Positions 39,876-48,597 of a DNA stretch of 64,000 nucleotides are shown here, one piece after another (position 1 is the first letter of the stretch; every line of letters begins with the position of its first letter). The stretch is from Shinella sp. PSBB067 (GTDB lineage: Bacteria; Pseudomonadota; Alphaproteobacteria; Rhizobiales; Rhizobiaceae). The notes under the pieces are model-generated. The model had not been told where the DNA came from, ran no database searches, and saw nothing but the letters and a program-made list of their open reading frames with translations. The stretch lies in assembly GCF_016839145.1 (NCBI RefSeq), contig NZ_CP069303.1:2170001-2234000 (forward strand), given 5' to 3'. Made by a program: the position numbers and the translations under genes.

Positions 39876-40454
39876 ATGATCAGACGCATCACGCTGGCAT
39901 TCGCCGCGCTCGGCGCCACGGCCGCGCCGGCCTTCGCCCATCTCAATCCGCAAGAGCACGGCTCCTTCATAGCCGGCCTCTCCCATCCGCTCTTCGGCCT
40001 CGACCATATCCTCGTCATGGTCGCCGTCGGCCTCTGGGCCGCGCAGACCGGCGGCCGGGCGCTTTGGGCCGTGCCCGCCGCCTTCGTCGCCACCATGGCC
40101 GCGGGCTTCGGCCTTGCCGTCTGCGGCATCGGCCTGCCTTTCGTCGAGCCGGCGATCCTTGCCTCCGTCGTCGCGCTCGGGCTGCTGGTCGCGATGGCGG
40201 TGAAGCTCGACACGGCGGCGTCCGCAGCGCTCGTCGCCGTCTTCGCGCTCTTCCACGGCCATGCCCATGGCGGTGAACTCGGCGCGGCCGGCGCCCTGCC
40301 CTTCGGTATCGGCTTCGTCGCCGCGACGGCGCTGCTGCACCTCGCCGGCATCGCCGTCGGCCTCGGCATCGCCCGCCTCTCCGCCGGCGCGGTCGCAGCC
40401 CGCATCATCGGCGGCCTGACGGCGCTTATCGGCCTCGCGCTCGCCTTCGGCTGA
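39876..40454 (+). CDS. HupE/UreJ family membrane protein
   Basis: 192 residues. CAGGGGACATC gives the ribosome site for the ATG at 39876. A signal-like N terminus (MIRRITLAFAALGATAAPAFA) is followed by the HupE signature HPLFGLDHILVMVAVGLWA and a His-rich loop (FHGHAHGGE), with about six membrane segments in all. HupE and UreJ proteins take up nickel, and some members may move cobalt. No hydrogenase or urease genes are in the window. No cobalamin or nickel riboswitch was recognised in the 269 bases upstream. Confidence 0.9.
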   Translation: MIRRITLAFAALGATAAPAFAHLNPQEHGSFIAGLSHPLFGLDHILVMVAVGLWAAQTGGRALWAVPAAFVATMAAGFGLAVCGIGLPFVEPAILASVVALGLLVAMAVKLDTAASAALVAVFALFHGHAHGGELGAAGALPFGIGFVAATALLHLAGIAVGLGIARLSAGAVAARIIGGLTALIGLALAFG

Positions 40455-40502
40455 AAAGCGCCGGCTCGGCCATGGAACGGCGGCGCGTAAAACGCCGCGG
40501 TT

Positions 40503-41429
40503 CTACGTTGCCGCTCCGGCCGGCGGCCCGAGGCGCACGCGCTCGCCATGCGCCCTCTCCGTTTCCGGCTCCACATGGATGGCGATCTGCGCGCCGGGCA
40601 GCACCTCCCGGATGGCGTCCTCCAGCCGGTCGCAGATCTCGTGCGCCTCGCCCACCGGCATCGACGCCGGCACCACGAGGTGGAAATCGACGAAGGTGGC
40701 CGATCCCGCCCGCCGGGTCTTCAGGTCGTGCGCGCCGAGCGAGCCCGCGCCGTGTGCGGCGATGGCGGCCTTGATCGCTTCGGCTTCCCCCGATTCCACC
40801 GCATGGTCCATCAGCCCGTCGACCGAATGGGTGATGACCTTCCAGCCCTGATAGAGGATGTTGAGGGCGACGAGCACCGCCAGCAGCGGATCGAGCACGG
40901 CATAGCCGGTCGCGATCGCCAGCACGAGGCCGACGAGCACGCCGGCCGAGGTGACGACGTCCGAAAGGATGTGCTGGCCGTCGGCGGCCAGCGCCGGCGA
41001 ACGATAGCGCCGGCCGGCGCGAATGAGCACGAAGGCCCAGGCGGCATTGATCATCCCGGCCAGGAAATTGATGGCGAGGCCGAGGATCGGCGCCTCCATG
41101 GGCGTCGGCGCCAGCACGGCCGGCAACGCCTCCATGACGATCAGGAGCGCCGCCACGACGATCAGCACGCCCTCCAGGACCGCCGAAAGGTATTCCGCCT
41201 TGTGGTGCCCGAAGGGATGGGTCTTGTCGGCCGGCTTGGCGGCATAGCTGACCGCCGCGAAGGCGACGATGGCGGCGACCACGTTGACGCTCGATTCCAT
41301 CCCGTCCGAAAGCAGCGCCACCGAGCCCGTCACCCACCAGGCGACGAGCTTCAGCCCCATCACCCCGAGCGCAAGCGGAATGCCCCAGAGCGCCAGTCGC
41401 TTGACCGTGCTGCTGTCCCTGTTTTCCAT
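40503..41429 (-). CDS. Cation diffusion facilitator (CDF) metal exporter
   Basis: 308 residues from the ATG at 41429, which has GGAG seven bases upstream; ATGs at 41441 and 41447 are alternatives. Six membrane helices span about 12-210. Metal sites: LLSDGMESSVN in helix 2 and DGQHILSDVVTS in helix 5; HPFGHHKAEY is the conserved loop. The cytoplasmic domain (about 215-300) carries the His/Asp-containing FVDFHLVVPASMPVGEAHEICDRLE. It exports zinc, iron, manganese or cobalt; the metal cannot be set from sequence. The stop codon is 48 bases past the convergent hupE stop. Confidence 0.92.
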   Translation of the reverse strand: MENRDSSTVKRLALWGIPLALGVMGLKLVAWWVTGSVALLSDGMESSVNVVAAIVAFAAVSYAAKPADKTHPFGHHKAEYLSAVLEGVLIVVAALLIVMEALPAVLAPTPMEAPILGLAINFLAGMINAAWAFVLIRAGRRYRSPALAADGQHILSDVVTSAGVLVGLVLAIATGYAVLDPLLAVLVALNILYQGWKVITHSVDGLMDHAVESGEAEAIKAAIAAHGAGSLGAHDLKTRRAGSATFVDFHLVVPASMPVGEAHEICDRLEDAIREVLPGAQIAIHVEPETERAHGERVRLGPPAGAAT

Positions 41430-41482
41430 CTCGTTCTCCATGCGCATGCAACCGAGTTGCAAAAACCTTGGCCCATCAACGC

Positions 41483-41517
41483 AAAACCGCGCGCACGGGA
41501 GCGTGCACGCGGTTTTT
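41483..41517 (-). terminator. Strong hairpin between trpE(G) and the CDF gene
   Basis: 15-base arms AAAACCGCGCGCACG / CGTGCACGCGGTTTT with one mismatch and a GGAG loop, T-rich on both outer sides. It can end transcripts in either direction, and trpE(G) is the obvious client. Confidence 0.8.
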
Positions 41518-41590
41518 CTCTCGGGTTTGCTATGGACCAGCAGGCCGGCTTTGTCAAAGCCCGTTCGGCTCGACGCACAGGCTGGGCGCC

Positions 41591-41703
41591 GCCCCTCATC
41601 CCCCGGCCGGGACCTTCTCCCCGCAGGCGGGGAGAAGGAGGAAAACGGTGAACCCACCCTCCTCGCCCCGCTTGCAGGGAGAGGATTCCGGCGGGCAGGT
41701 GAC
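41591..41703. repeat. Intergenic mosaic repeat, family A copy near trpE(G)
   Basis: Contains CCCCTCATCC, CCTTCTCCCCGCAGGCGGGG, AGAAGGAGG, CTCCTCGCCCCGCTTGCAGG and GAGAGG. These correspond to the blocks of the long copies at 31117 and 55903, but the middle is more diverged. It ends 11 bases before the trpE(G) stop codon, so it lies in the 3' untranslated part of that transcript. Confidence 0.75.
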
Positions 41704-41714
41704 AGGCAAATCGG

Positions 41715-43904
41715 CTACGCCGCCTTCACCTTCGCCTTCTTCGACAGGTGCGCCACCACATTCTCGATCATGCGCATGCCGGCGTCCTGCCCCAGCGTCA
41801 TGATCGATTCCGGATGGAACTGCACGGCGGCCACCGGCTCGCTGGCATGTTCGATGCCCATGATCGTGCCGTCCTCGCTTTCCGCCGTGATGACGAAGTC
41901 GCGCGGCAGCGTCGCCGGATCGGCGAAGATCGAATGATAGCGCCCGACGGTCACCTCCTTGCCGAGGCCGGAGAAGACGATGCCCGGCTCCAGCACGCGG
42001 ATGCGCGAAGGCTTGCCGTGCATGGGAACGGCGAGCTGGCGCAACTCGCCGCCATAGGCCTCGGCCAGCGCCTGGAGCCCGAGGCAGACGCCGAAGATCG
42101 GCAGGCTCCGCGCCCGCGCCTTCCTGATCGTCGCCTTGCAGTCGAAATCCTTCGGGTTGCCCGGCCCGGGCGAAAGCACGACGAGGTCCGGCTTGATGCG
42201 GTCGAACACCTCTTCGGGAACCGGCGTGCGCACCGTGGTCACGTTCGCGCCGGTCTGGCGGAAATAGTTGGCGAGCGTGTGGACGAAGCTGTCCTCGTGG
42301 TCGACGAGCAGGATGTTCACCCCTGCCCCGACGGCCGCGACGTCGCGCTGCACCTTGGCGGCGTTGCCGGACTTGGCGTCCCGGATGGCTGCGATCATGG
42401 CGGAGGCCTTCAGTTCGGTTTCGGCTTCTTCTTCGTCGGGGTTGGAATCGTAGAGCAGCGTGGCGCCGGCCCGCACCTCGGCGATACCGTCCTTGATGCG
42501 GATGGTGCGCAGCGTCAGGCCCGTGTTCATGTCGCCATTGAAGCCGACCATGCCGATCGCCCCACCATACCATGCCCGCGGGCTCTTCTCATGCGCCTCG
42601 ATGAAGCGCATCGCCCAGAGTTTCGGCGCGCCCGTCACCGTGACGGCCCAGGCATGCGAGAGGAAGCCGTCGAAGGCGTCCATGTCGTCGCGAAGGCGCC
42701 CCTCGATATGGTCGACGGTGTGGATGAGGCGCGAATACATCTCGATCTGCCGGCGGCCGATGACCTTGACGGAGCCCGGCTCGCACACGCGGCTCTTGTC
42801 GTTGCGGTCGACGTCCGAGCACATGGTGAGCTCGGACTCGTCCTTCTTCGAGTTGAGCAGCTTCAGGATCTGCTCCGAATCGGCGATCGGGTCATCGCCG
42901 CGCTTGATCGTGCCGGAAATGGGGCAGGTCTCGATGCGCCGGCCCGACACGCGCACGAACATTTCCGGCGAGGCGCCGACGAGATATTCCTGGTTGCCGA
43001 GATTGATGAAGAAGGAATAGGGCGACGGGTTGATCGCCTTGAGGCGGCGGGAGATTTCCGAGGGCCTGCTCTCGCAGCGCTCGAAGAACTTCTGCCCCGG
43101 CACCACCTCGAAGAGATCGCCGCGCCGGAAACTCTCCTTCGCCTTGACGACGAGCTCTGCATATTCGCCGGGGCGATGATCGCCGTGCGGCGGGATCACG
43201 TCGACGGTCCGGAACGGTTCGGCCGCGATCGCCTCGCCCTTGCCTTCCGTCGAAAGGCCGCCCTTGGCGAAATCGTAGCGGTCGATCCAGGCCTTGGCGG
43301 CATAGTGGTCGACGACGAGGATCTCGTCGGGCAGGAAGAGCACCATGTCGCGCTGGTCGTCCGGCCGCTTGAGCTTCAGGTCGATGGCGTCGAACTGGAA
43401 GGCGAGGTCGTAGCCGAAGGCCCCGTAGAGGCCGAGGCTGGCATCCTCGGCCGAATGGAAGAGGTCGGTGACGGCGCGCAGCACCGTGAACACCGTCGGC
43501 ATCTTGGAGCGCTCCTCCTCGGTGAACACCCGGTCGGGCATCTTCACCGCAAGGTCGAGGCGGCTAGCGCTGCGCGCGCCGAGCGCCAGTTCCGGCACTT
43601 CGGCGAGACGATCCGCGATGAGCGAGAGCAGCACCTCGCCACGCGCATTATAGGCTTCGATCCAGACGGCGCGGCCGAAGGAGGAGATGCCGAGCGGCGG
43701 ATCGACGACGGCCGTGTCCCAGCGCGTATAGCGGCCCGGATATTCATAGTTCGAGGAGAAGACCGCGCCGCGCCGCTCGTCGAGCTTGTCGACATAGGCG
43801 GAGATCGCATGCGCATAGTCCGCCGCCCGGCGACGGCGCGTGACGGCCACCCCGCCGCGCGTCTCATAGGCTTCGCCGCCGTCTTCCAGAATTCTCGTGG
43901 CCAT
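41715..43904 (-). CDS. trpE: Fused anthranilate synthase TrpE-TrpG
   Basis: 729 residues, the rhizobial fusion length. The TrpE part (1 to about 510) makes anthranilate from chorismate. Motifs seen are the signature [35 protein letters not shown] and [15 protein letters not shown]. The TrpG glutaminase part (about 530-729) has the catalytic Cys in [11 protein letters not shown] and His-Glu in [10 protein letters not shown]. One chain therefore supplies its own ammonia. The start at 43904 follows CGGAGTTGGGA; in-frame sequence upstream lies in the attenuator. Transcription is governed by trpL and a terminator (43950-43981). Confidence 0.98.
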   Translation of the reverse strand: MATRILEDGGEAYETRGGVAVTRRRRAADYAHAISAYVDKLDERRGAVFSSNYEYPGRYTRWDTAVVDPPLGISSFGRAVWIEAYNARGEVLLSLIADRLAEVPELALGARSASRLDLAVKMPDRVFTEEERSKMPTVFTVLRAVTDLFHSAEDASLGLYGAFGYDLAFQFDAIDLKLKRPDDQRDMVLFLPDEILVVDHYAAKAWIDRYDFAKGGLSTEGKGEAIAAEPFRTVDVIPPHGDHRPGEYAELVVKAKESFRRGDLFEVVPGQKFFERCESRPSEISRRLKAINPSPYSFFINLGNQEYLVGASPEMFVRVSGRRIETCPISGTIKRGDDPIADSEQILKLLNSKKDESELTMCSDVDRNDKSRVCEPGSVKVIGRRQIEMYSRLIHTVDHIEGRLRDDMDAFDGFLSHAWAVTVTGAPKLWAMRFIEAHEKSPRAWYGGAIGMVGFNGDMNTGLTLRTIRIKDGIAEVRAGATLLYDSNPDEEEAETELKASAMIAAIRDAKSGNAAKVQRDVAAVGAGVNILLVDHEDSFVHTLANYFRQTGANVTTVRTPVPEEVFDRIKPDLVVLSPGPGNPKDFDCKATIRKARARSLPIFGVCLGLQALAEAYGGELRQLAVPMHGKPSRIRVLEPGIVFSGLGKEVTVGRYHSIFADPATLPRDFVITAESEDGTIMGIEHASEPVAAVQFHPESIMTLGQDAGMRMIENVVAHLSKKAKVKAA

Positions 43905-43949
43905 TCCCAACTCCGTTTCGGGCCCGGTCCCTGCAAGGCGGCCGAACAC

Positions 43950-43981
43950 AAAAAAGCCGCCTCGAATTTTCCGGGCGGCTT
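43950..43981 (-). terminator. Attenuator terminator of trpE(G)
   Basis: Stem AAGCCGCC / GGCGGCTT around a 12-base loop, followed on the minus strand by a U run. It sits 35 bases past the trpL stop codon and 46 bases before the trpE(G) start, the classical attenuator position. Confidence 0.9.
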
Positions 43982-44016
43982 GTCGTCTCAATCACGCATG
44001 ACTGGTCAAGGCCGCC

Positions 44017-44061
44017 TCAGCGAGCCCACCACCAACCAGCGATGATACGTGCGTTTGTCAT
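44017..44061 (-). CDS. trpL: trp leader peptide
   Basis: 14 residues, MTNARIIAGWWWAR, with three consecutive Trp codons (TGG TGG TGG) at 10-12. Length and the WWWAR end match the Ensifer meliloti TrpL (peTrpL). There the leader RNA (rnTrpL) also acts in trans as an sRNA and the peptide has its own roles; that is literature knowledge. The ATG is eight bases from the predicted -10 box, implying a leaderless transcript as in E. meliloti. Confidence 0.95.
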   Translation of the reverse strand: MTNARIIAGWWWAR

Positions 44062-44069
44062 GGGCGGAA

Positions 44070-44098
44070 TTGTTAGCGCGGCGGAAGGGCTCGCGCAA
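44070..44098 (-). promoter_or_regulatory. Promoter of trpL-trpE(G)
   Basis: Minus strand: -35 TTGCGC, 17-base spacer, -10 TAACAA, then eight bases to the trpL ATG. It lies directly downstream of the terminator of the TonB receptor gene. Confidence 0.7.
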
Positions 44099-44116
44099 GC
44101 GGCAATTCCTCTTGCT

Positions 44117-44152
44117 GTAAAAACGCAAGGAGGCGACCCGCAGGCCGCCTCC
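44117..44152 (-). terminator. Terminator of the TonB-dependent receptor gene
   Basis: Stem GGAGGCG / CGCCTCC with a ten-base inner part. On the minus strand it is followed after a short gap by U5 (from AAAAA at 44119-44123). It is 22 bases past the receptor stop codon. Confidence 0.65.
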
Positions 44153-44173
44153 GAACAGTGAAGACACCGAAGC

Positions 44174-46390
44174 TCAGAACTTCTTGGTCAGCGAGATTTT
44201 GAACGAACGTCCCGGCTCGGAATAGAAGTCCGGCGGCTGGTTGCCACCCGACTGCGAGACGGGGTTGACGTCGCGCACGCCCACCGCGTTCCAGTACTTC
44301 CTGTCGAAGATGTTGTAGACGCCGGCCTGGACGCGCAGGCCGTTCATCTGCTCCGGCTCCCACCAGCCGGTCAGGTTGAAGATACCGTATCCGGGTGCAT
44401 CGAACGTGTTTGCCTGGTGGTCGTCACGCATGCCGGCCGAGAAAATCCCGGTCAGCTCGGTCCCCCAGACGTCCTGTTCGTAACCGATTCCGAGGATGCC
44501 CTTGAACGGCGCGACGGAGCGCAGGTAGGTCTTGTCCGTCTCGTTCTTGCCATAGGCATAGGCAAGGGAGCCGTTCAGGAAGAACCCGTTGTCGAATTCC
44601 TTGCGCGCCTTCAGCTCGATACCGGAAATCGCCACCTTGTCGATGTTTCGCCAGGACATGACCAACGGAGCGCTGGTGACCGTGTAGTCCTCGATGAAAT
44701 TCTTGTACTGATTGTGGAACACCGTCAGCTTCCCGGAGAGATCGCCGCTCTCGTAGCTGGCGCCGACTTCGAAGCCCTGGCCGGTTTCATCCTTGAGGGC
44801 GGTGTTGCCGCGCACCAGATAGCCCGTATTCGGGAAATAGATGTAGAGTTCATCGACGGTCGGAGCGCGATAGGACATCGACCACTGCGCGAACAACTCT
44901 GTTTCGGGCGTCAACTGATATGTGGCCAGCAGCTTCGGCGACACACGCGAACCGTCGCGTGAGTCGAGGCTGCCCGTATAGCCGGGCGCACTCTTCGGGC
45001 TGTAATCGTACCAGTCGAAGCGCACCCCGGGCGTCAACGCGAACCCGCTGTCGCCCCAGCTGATGCGGTCATCGAGATAAAGCCCCAGCTTCGTCCCGTC
45101 GACATGCGGCATGTCGGACTTGTTGACCGCACCACCGACCGGGAAGCCGGCGAGATATTGATCCGTATCCAGGAACTGAAGCGAGCCGCCGAAGCGAACC
45201 TCATGGGAGAGGTTGCCCGTGGTGAATTCGGAGAGCAGGTTGCCGGTGACGCCGTAGGATCGCTCCTCGACACTGTTGTCGCGGTAGTAGCGAGCATTCG
45301 TGCTTGTTCGCGTGCCATCCGAGCCCGCTTCTTTCTCCAGCTTCTGCCAGTAGAGCGTCAGCGAGGCTGCATCGATGAGCGCATCCGCGGAAGGAGCTTC
45401 AAAGCTGTAGTCCAGGGAGACACGATCGCGATGGGTGTTTTCAAAACCCCGGCCCTGCCCAGGCAGGTAGGTCATCGGCGGGAAGGGGCCGGGAAGGACG
45501 GTCGCGCTCTGCATCGTTTTCAATTCGAAATCGTTGTCGAGATCGTAACGCTCGGCCGTCATGCCGATGCGATGCCCGCCCTCCAGGTCATGCCTTACCT
45601 TGAAGAGCAGATTGCTCTGGTCGAAGTCGGTCGGATTGGGCTCGGTGCGCGTGAAGCCGAGACTATCGACACTTCCCTTGTTGTCCCGCTCATGTCCCTT
45701 CTTGTAGGCGCCCTGGAACAGGACGGACGTGTCCTGGAACTTCTTGGCCACCGCGACAGAGCCGCCGACGCTCCTGTCGGAGCTGTCGAAGCCCAGCTTT
45801 GCCAAACCGCCCCAGTCCCGGCCTTCCTCGATCAGGTCTTCCGGTTCCAGCGTGCGCATGACCAGCGCGCCGCCGAGCGCGCCGGAGCCAAGACGGCTGG
45901 AGTCCGCGCCGCGCAAGACGTCCACGGTCGAAAGCGAGGAAAAGTCGAAAGAATTGGCACCATCGCTGAGACCGGTCGTGGGCGAAGTTCCGCCGGCGCG
46001 AACCAGGTTTCCGAAGGACGAGATCGGAACGCCGTCGACTAGGGTAAGGATACGCGGCGCGCCAAGGCCGCGGATATAAAGGCCGCCCACCTTGCCCGGA
46101 CGGGACTCCGAATAATCGACGCCCGGCTCGGTCGTGTTGCCGAGGTCGCGCGCATTGGCGATTTCCTTCTTGCGGATCTGGTCCGCCGTCGTCTCGCTCG
46201 CCAGCGGCGTAGCGGAGATCGCGCCGACTTTCACCCGCTTGCCCTTCACGACAATGGGCTTCAGCGTTGTCGCATCGCCATTGGCAGCGCCCGCATTTGC
46301 GGCATCCTGCGCAAGCGCGTGGGTGGAAAGCGAAAGCACGGCCAGTGCCGTGCAGGCCAGGAAGGCGGAACGGGAACGGCGAGCCTGCAT
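44174..46390 (-). CDS. TonB-dependent haem/hemoglobin-type outer-membrane receptor
   Basis: 738 residues. The start at 46390 follows AGAGGATAGAC and opens with a signal peptide (MQARRSRSAFLACTALAVLS...ALAQ). The plug domain (about 45-170) has GGLYIRGLGAPRILTLVDGVP and VDVLRGADSSRLGSGALGG. The 22-strand barrel follows and ends with aromatic Phe (SLTKKF). SYRAPTVDELY resembles the FRAP box of haem receptors. It is similar to rhizobial ShmR/HmuR, but exact ligand is not proven. The promoter region carries two TGA-N9-TCA iron boxes. No TonB or haem ABC genes are nearby. Confidence 0.88.
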   Translation of the reverse strand: MQARRSRSAFLACTALAVLSLSTHALAQDAANAGAANGDATTLKPIVVKGKRVKVGAISATPLASETTADQIRKKEIANARDLGNTTEPGVDYSESRPGKVGGLYIRGLGAPRILTLVDGVPISSFGNLVRAGGTSPTTGLSDGANSFDFSSLSTVDVLRGADSSRLGSGALGGALVMRTLEPEDLIEEGRDWGGLAKLGFDSSDRSVGGSVAVAKKFQDTSVLFQGAYKKGHERDNKGSVDSLGFTRTEPNPTDFDQSNLLFKVRHDLEGGHRIGMTAERYDLDNDFELKTMQSATVLPGPFPPMTYLPGQGRGFENTHRDRVSLDYSFEAPSADALIDAASLTLYWQKLEKEAGSDGTRTSTNARYYRDNSVEERSYGVTGNLLSEFTTGNLSHEVRFGGSLQFLDTDQYLAGFPVGGAVNKSDMPHVDGTKLGLYLDDRISWGDSGFALTPGVRFDWYDYSPKSAPGYTGSLDSRDGSRVSPKLLATYQLTPETELFAQWSMSYRAPTVDELYIYFPNTGYLVRGNTALKDETGQGFEVGASYESGDLSGKLTVFHNQYKNFIEDYTVTSAPLVMSWRNIDKVAISGIELKARKEFDNGFFLNGSLAYAYGKNETDKTYLRSVAPFKGILGIGYEQDVWGTELTGIFSAGMRDDHQANTFDAPGYGIFNLTGWWEPEQMNGLRVQAGVYNIFDRKYWNAVGVRDVNPVSQSGGNQPPDFYSEPGRSFKISLTKKF

Positions 46391-46501
46391 GTCTATCCTC
46401 TTACTGGTCAGCGCGCGCGGCATCGCTCCGGCGCAAGATATGCGCCGGCTCAAGCCATGCGGAAATATGGCAAAACGGGGTCGGGTCTGTGGCCCGCCAC
46501 A

Positions 46502-46556
46502 TCGCTATGAAACATGATTAAATTTGTCAACATAAAAAAGGTGAGTTTATCAATCA
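46502..46556 (-). promoter_or_regulatory. Iron-regulated promoter with two TGA-N9-TCA boxes
   Basis: Minus-strand -35 TTGACA (46525-46530) and -10 TAGCGA (46502-46507) are 17 bases apart, about 112 bases before the receptor ATG. One TGA-N9-TCA palindrome (46515-46529), the IRO consensus of the Rhizobiaceae iron repressor RirA, overlaps the -35. A second (46542-46556) lies just upstream. The 414-base space also reaches the next plus-strand gene; beyond these sites (46557-46804) I saw nothing definite. Confidence 0.65.
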
Positions 46557-46804
46557 ACTATAAGGGATAGGCGCCCCTGTCACATAAATGCCAATTTTCA
46601 AGTTTCGGCGAAGGCACGCCATTCCACCCTTTGCGGATATTGCGCCGACCAGGGCCGATGCATTCGCTCCAGGCCGAAACGCGCCGATGCCGCGAAACAA
46701 ACTGTCAAGATCGCGAATTTTCGCCATGCCCGGACATTTGCCGCCTTTTTGAGCATGTGCTAAAGGCACCCGCGAAAAGAACATCGACAGCAAGGCACAG
46801 CCCC

Positions 46805-47113
46805 ATGGTTTCCGTCCTGGTGGAAGCGTTCCGCGACCTGCAGGTCAGGCTCGCGGAGACGATCGAACGACACGAAACGCCCGAGTTCAAGGCGCTGGAC
46901 GGCGACATCGCCCGCGTTTTCCTGGATATCTGCCGCCACGCGCCGCGTGATGCGCAGGAAGCGCGCACCATGGCGGGCTTCTTCCTCGATCTCATCGAGG
47001 ACAATGACGCGGGCGATAACACGCACCTCATCCAGCACGTCCGCACGATCGTCGAGACGTGCGGCGGGCTTCGCGCCCAGGTGATGGAAATCGCCCACGG
47101 CGCCGGCATCTAG
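46805..47113 (+). CDS. Hypothetical helical protein
   Basis: 102 residues if it starts at 46805; the ribosome site is weak, and the frame stays open further upstream in DNA of different, less coding-like composition. The sequence is all-helical and acidic (LVEAFRDLQVRLAETIERHETPEFKALDGDIARVFLDICRH, read as two helices), with no signal peptide or membrane helix. No family is recognised. It is divergent from the receptor gene and could share its iron-controlled region, but no evidence links the two. Confidence 0.6.
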   Translation: MVSVLVEAFRDLQVRLAETIERHETPEFKALDGDIARVFLDICRHAPRDAQEARTMAGFFLDLIEDNDAGDNTHLIQHVRTIVETCGGLRAQVMEIAHGAGI

Positions 47114-47208
47114 CCGCCCGCCGGCAACCAAATCCGTTCCCGAACGTTTCCCCGCTGTTCTTGCCAGCCGGGAGATCGACCATCGCCACGCTCCGCCCCA
47201 TAGCCCTC

Positions 47209-47958
47209 ATGGCCTCCATCCTCGTGCTCGCCGGCGCCGCCGACCTGCCGAAGGAGGGCCCCTTGCCGCTCTCCCGGCCTGCGCCTCAGGCCGCGGACGA
47301 GACGAAGACGGCGCCCGCCGGGGACGCAAAGGAAAAGGAACCCGCCGAAGACGTGAAGGAGAAGGAGGAGGCGGAAAAGGCGAAGGAACGGCCGCACGAG
47401 GACGACAAGGCGGAGGCCGCCTGCCGGGCGGCACTGGCGCAAATCGGAGCGACATTCGAGGAGGCGAAGGTCGTCGACGACGGCAAGGCCTGCGGCATCG
47501 GCAAGCCCGTGTTGCTCAAGGGGCTGGCCGGCGGCGTTACGGTCGAGCCGGAAGCGACCATACGCTGCGAAACCGCGCTGCAGCTTGCTCGCTGGATGGA
47601 CGGTTCCGTGAAGCCCGCGCTCGAAGCCGCCATGCCCGGCGAAACGATCGCGCGCCTTTCCCAGGCGTCCGCCTATGTCTGCCGCAACCGCAACGGCGCG
47701 ACTGAGGGAAAAATATCCGAGCACGCCTTCGGCAATGCCATCGACCTTGCCGGCTTCACGCTGAAAAGCGGCAAGGCCGTCACCATCCGCCCGGCGGACA
47801 AGGACTCGACGCTGGAGGGCGCCTTCCAGCGCGCCATCACGGAGGCCGCCTGCCTCTATTTCACCACCGTGCTCGATCCCGGCAGCGACGCGGCGCACCA
47901 GAACCACCTGCATCTCGACGTCAAGGAGCGGCGCGGCGGCTATCGCTATTGCTGGTGA
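47209..47958 (+). CDS. Extensin-like family secreted protein
   Basis: 249 residues from the first ATG in the signal-peptide region; the true start is uncertain. The frame runs on upstream, and a GGGAG site sits seven bases before an ATC codon at 47182 that would give a better signal peptide. A TTG at 47158 is another option. After the signal, about 60 residues are Lys/Glu/Pro-rich and probably disordered. The extensin-like C-terminal domain (about 70-249) has four Cys (ACRAAL, ACGIG, IRCETA, YVCRNR), SEHAFGNAIDLAGF, and a Zn-peptidase-like HQNHLHLDV near the end. These motifs resemble LAS/VanY-type peptidases, suggesting a cell-wall role. Confidence 0.8.
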   Translation: MASILVLAGAADLPKEGPLPLSRPAPQAADETKTAPAGDAKEKEPAEDVKEKEEAEKAKERPHEDDKAEAACRAALAQIGATFEEAKVVDDGKACGIGKPVLLKGLAGGVTVEPEATIRCETALQLARWMDGSVKPALEAAMPGETIARLSQASAYVCRNRNGATEGKISEHAFGNAIDLAGFTLKSGKAVTIRPADKDSTLEGAFQRAITEAACLYFTTVLDPGSDAAHQNHLHLDVKERRGGYRYCW

Positions 47959-48053
47959 GATATTTTTCCCCGCGCCTCAAAAGACGGCCCGCCGCCACCT
48001 ATCTCTAGCATGGCCCGCCGCGGCCTTCCGTCATTCCCATCCAGAGGCTTTCC

Positions 48054-48560
48054 ATGTCGATTTCTCCCTACGACCTCTCCGTTCCGGCGTTTCAACGCGG
48101 CTTCGCCGTCCTGTCCAGGCTGCTCGACAAGGCCGAAGCCTTCGCACAGGAAAGGAAGATCGATCCGCAGATCCTGGTCAATGCACGCCTTGCGCCCGAC
48201 ATGCTCCCGCTCGCCGGCCAGGTACAGCGCATGAGCGATACCGCCAAGGGCGCCGCCGCACGCCTTACCGGCACCGAGGCGCCGAGCTTTGCCGACGACG
48301 AGACGACGCTGGCGGACCTGCGCGCCCGCATCGAAAAGACGACGGCCTACCTCGCCTCCGTGCCGGAAGCCGCCTTCGAGGGCGCGGCGGAACGCACCGT
48401 CGTCCTGAAGACGCGCGGCGGCGAGACGAGCTCCTCCGGCAAGGAATATCTCCTCACCTTCGTGCTGTCGAACTTCTATTTCCACCTGACGACCGCCTAC
48501 GCGATCCTGCGCCACAACGGCGTTGCCGTCGGCAAGCTGGATTTCCTCGGCCGGACGTGA
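48054..48560 (+). CDS. DUF1993 family protein
   Basis: 168 residues. The family pattern is clear: MSISPYDLSVPAFQRGFAVLSRLLDKAEAFA at the start, LAPDMLPLAGQVQRMSDTAKGAAARL, and YLLTFVLSNFYFHLTTAYAILRHNGV at the end, where conserved His residues lie. The fold is a DinB-like four-helix bundle, a superfamily that often binds metal or thiols. No activity is known. It is a single gene; a strong hairpin separates it from the convergent fhs gene. Confidence 0.88.
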   Translation: MSISPYDLSVPAFQRGFAVLSRLLDKAEAFAQERKIDPQILVNARLAPDMLPLAGQVQRMSDTAKGAAARLTGTEAPSFADDETTLADLRARIEKTTAYLASVPEAAFEGAAERTVVLKTRGGETSSSGKEYLLTFVLSNFYFHLTTAYAILRHNGVAVGKLDFLGRT

Positions 48561-48572
48561 CCGCCATCACAT

Positions 48573-48597
48573 GGGGCGCCCGAGGCGCCCCTTCTCT
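48573..48597 (+). terminator. Terminator between DUF1993 gene and fhs
   Basis: Perfect eight-base-pair stem GGGGCGCC / GGCGCCCC with a CGA loop, followed on the plus strand by TTCTCTC. It lies between two convergent stop codons, so it may serve both genes. Confidence 0.65.

Noticed and set aside
41748..44045. A 765-codon open frame on the plus strand antisense to trpE(G)
   Set aside because: Low-complexity charged composition and complete overlap with a certain gene; it also runs through the trp attenuator.
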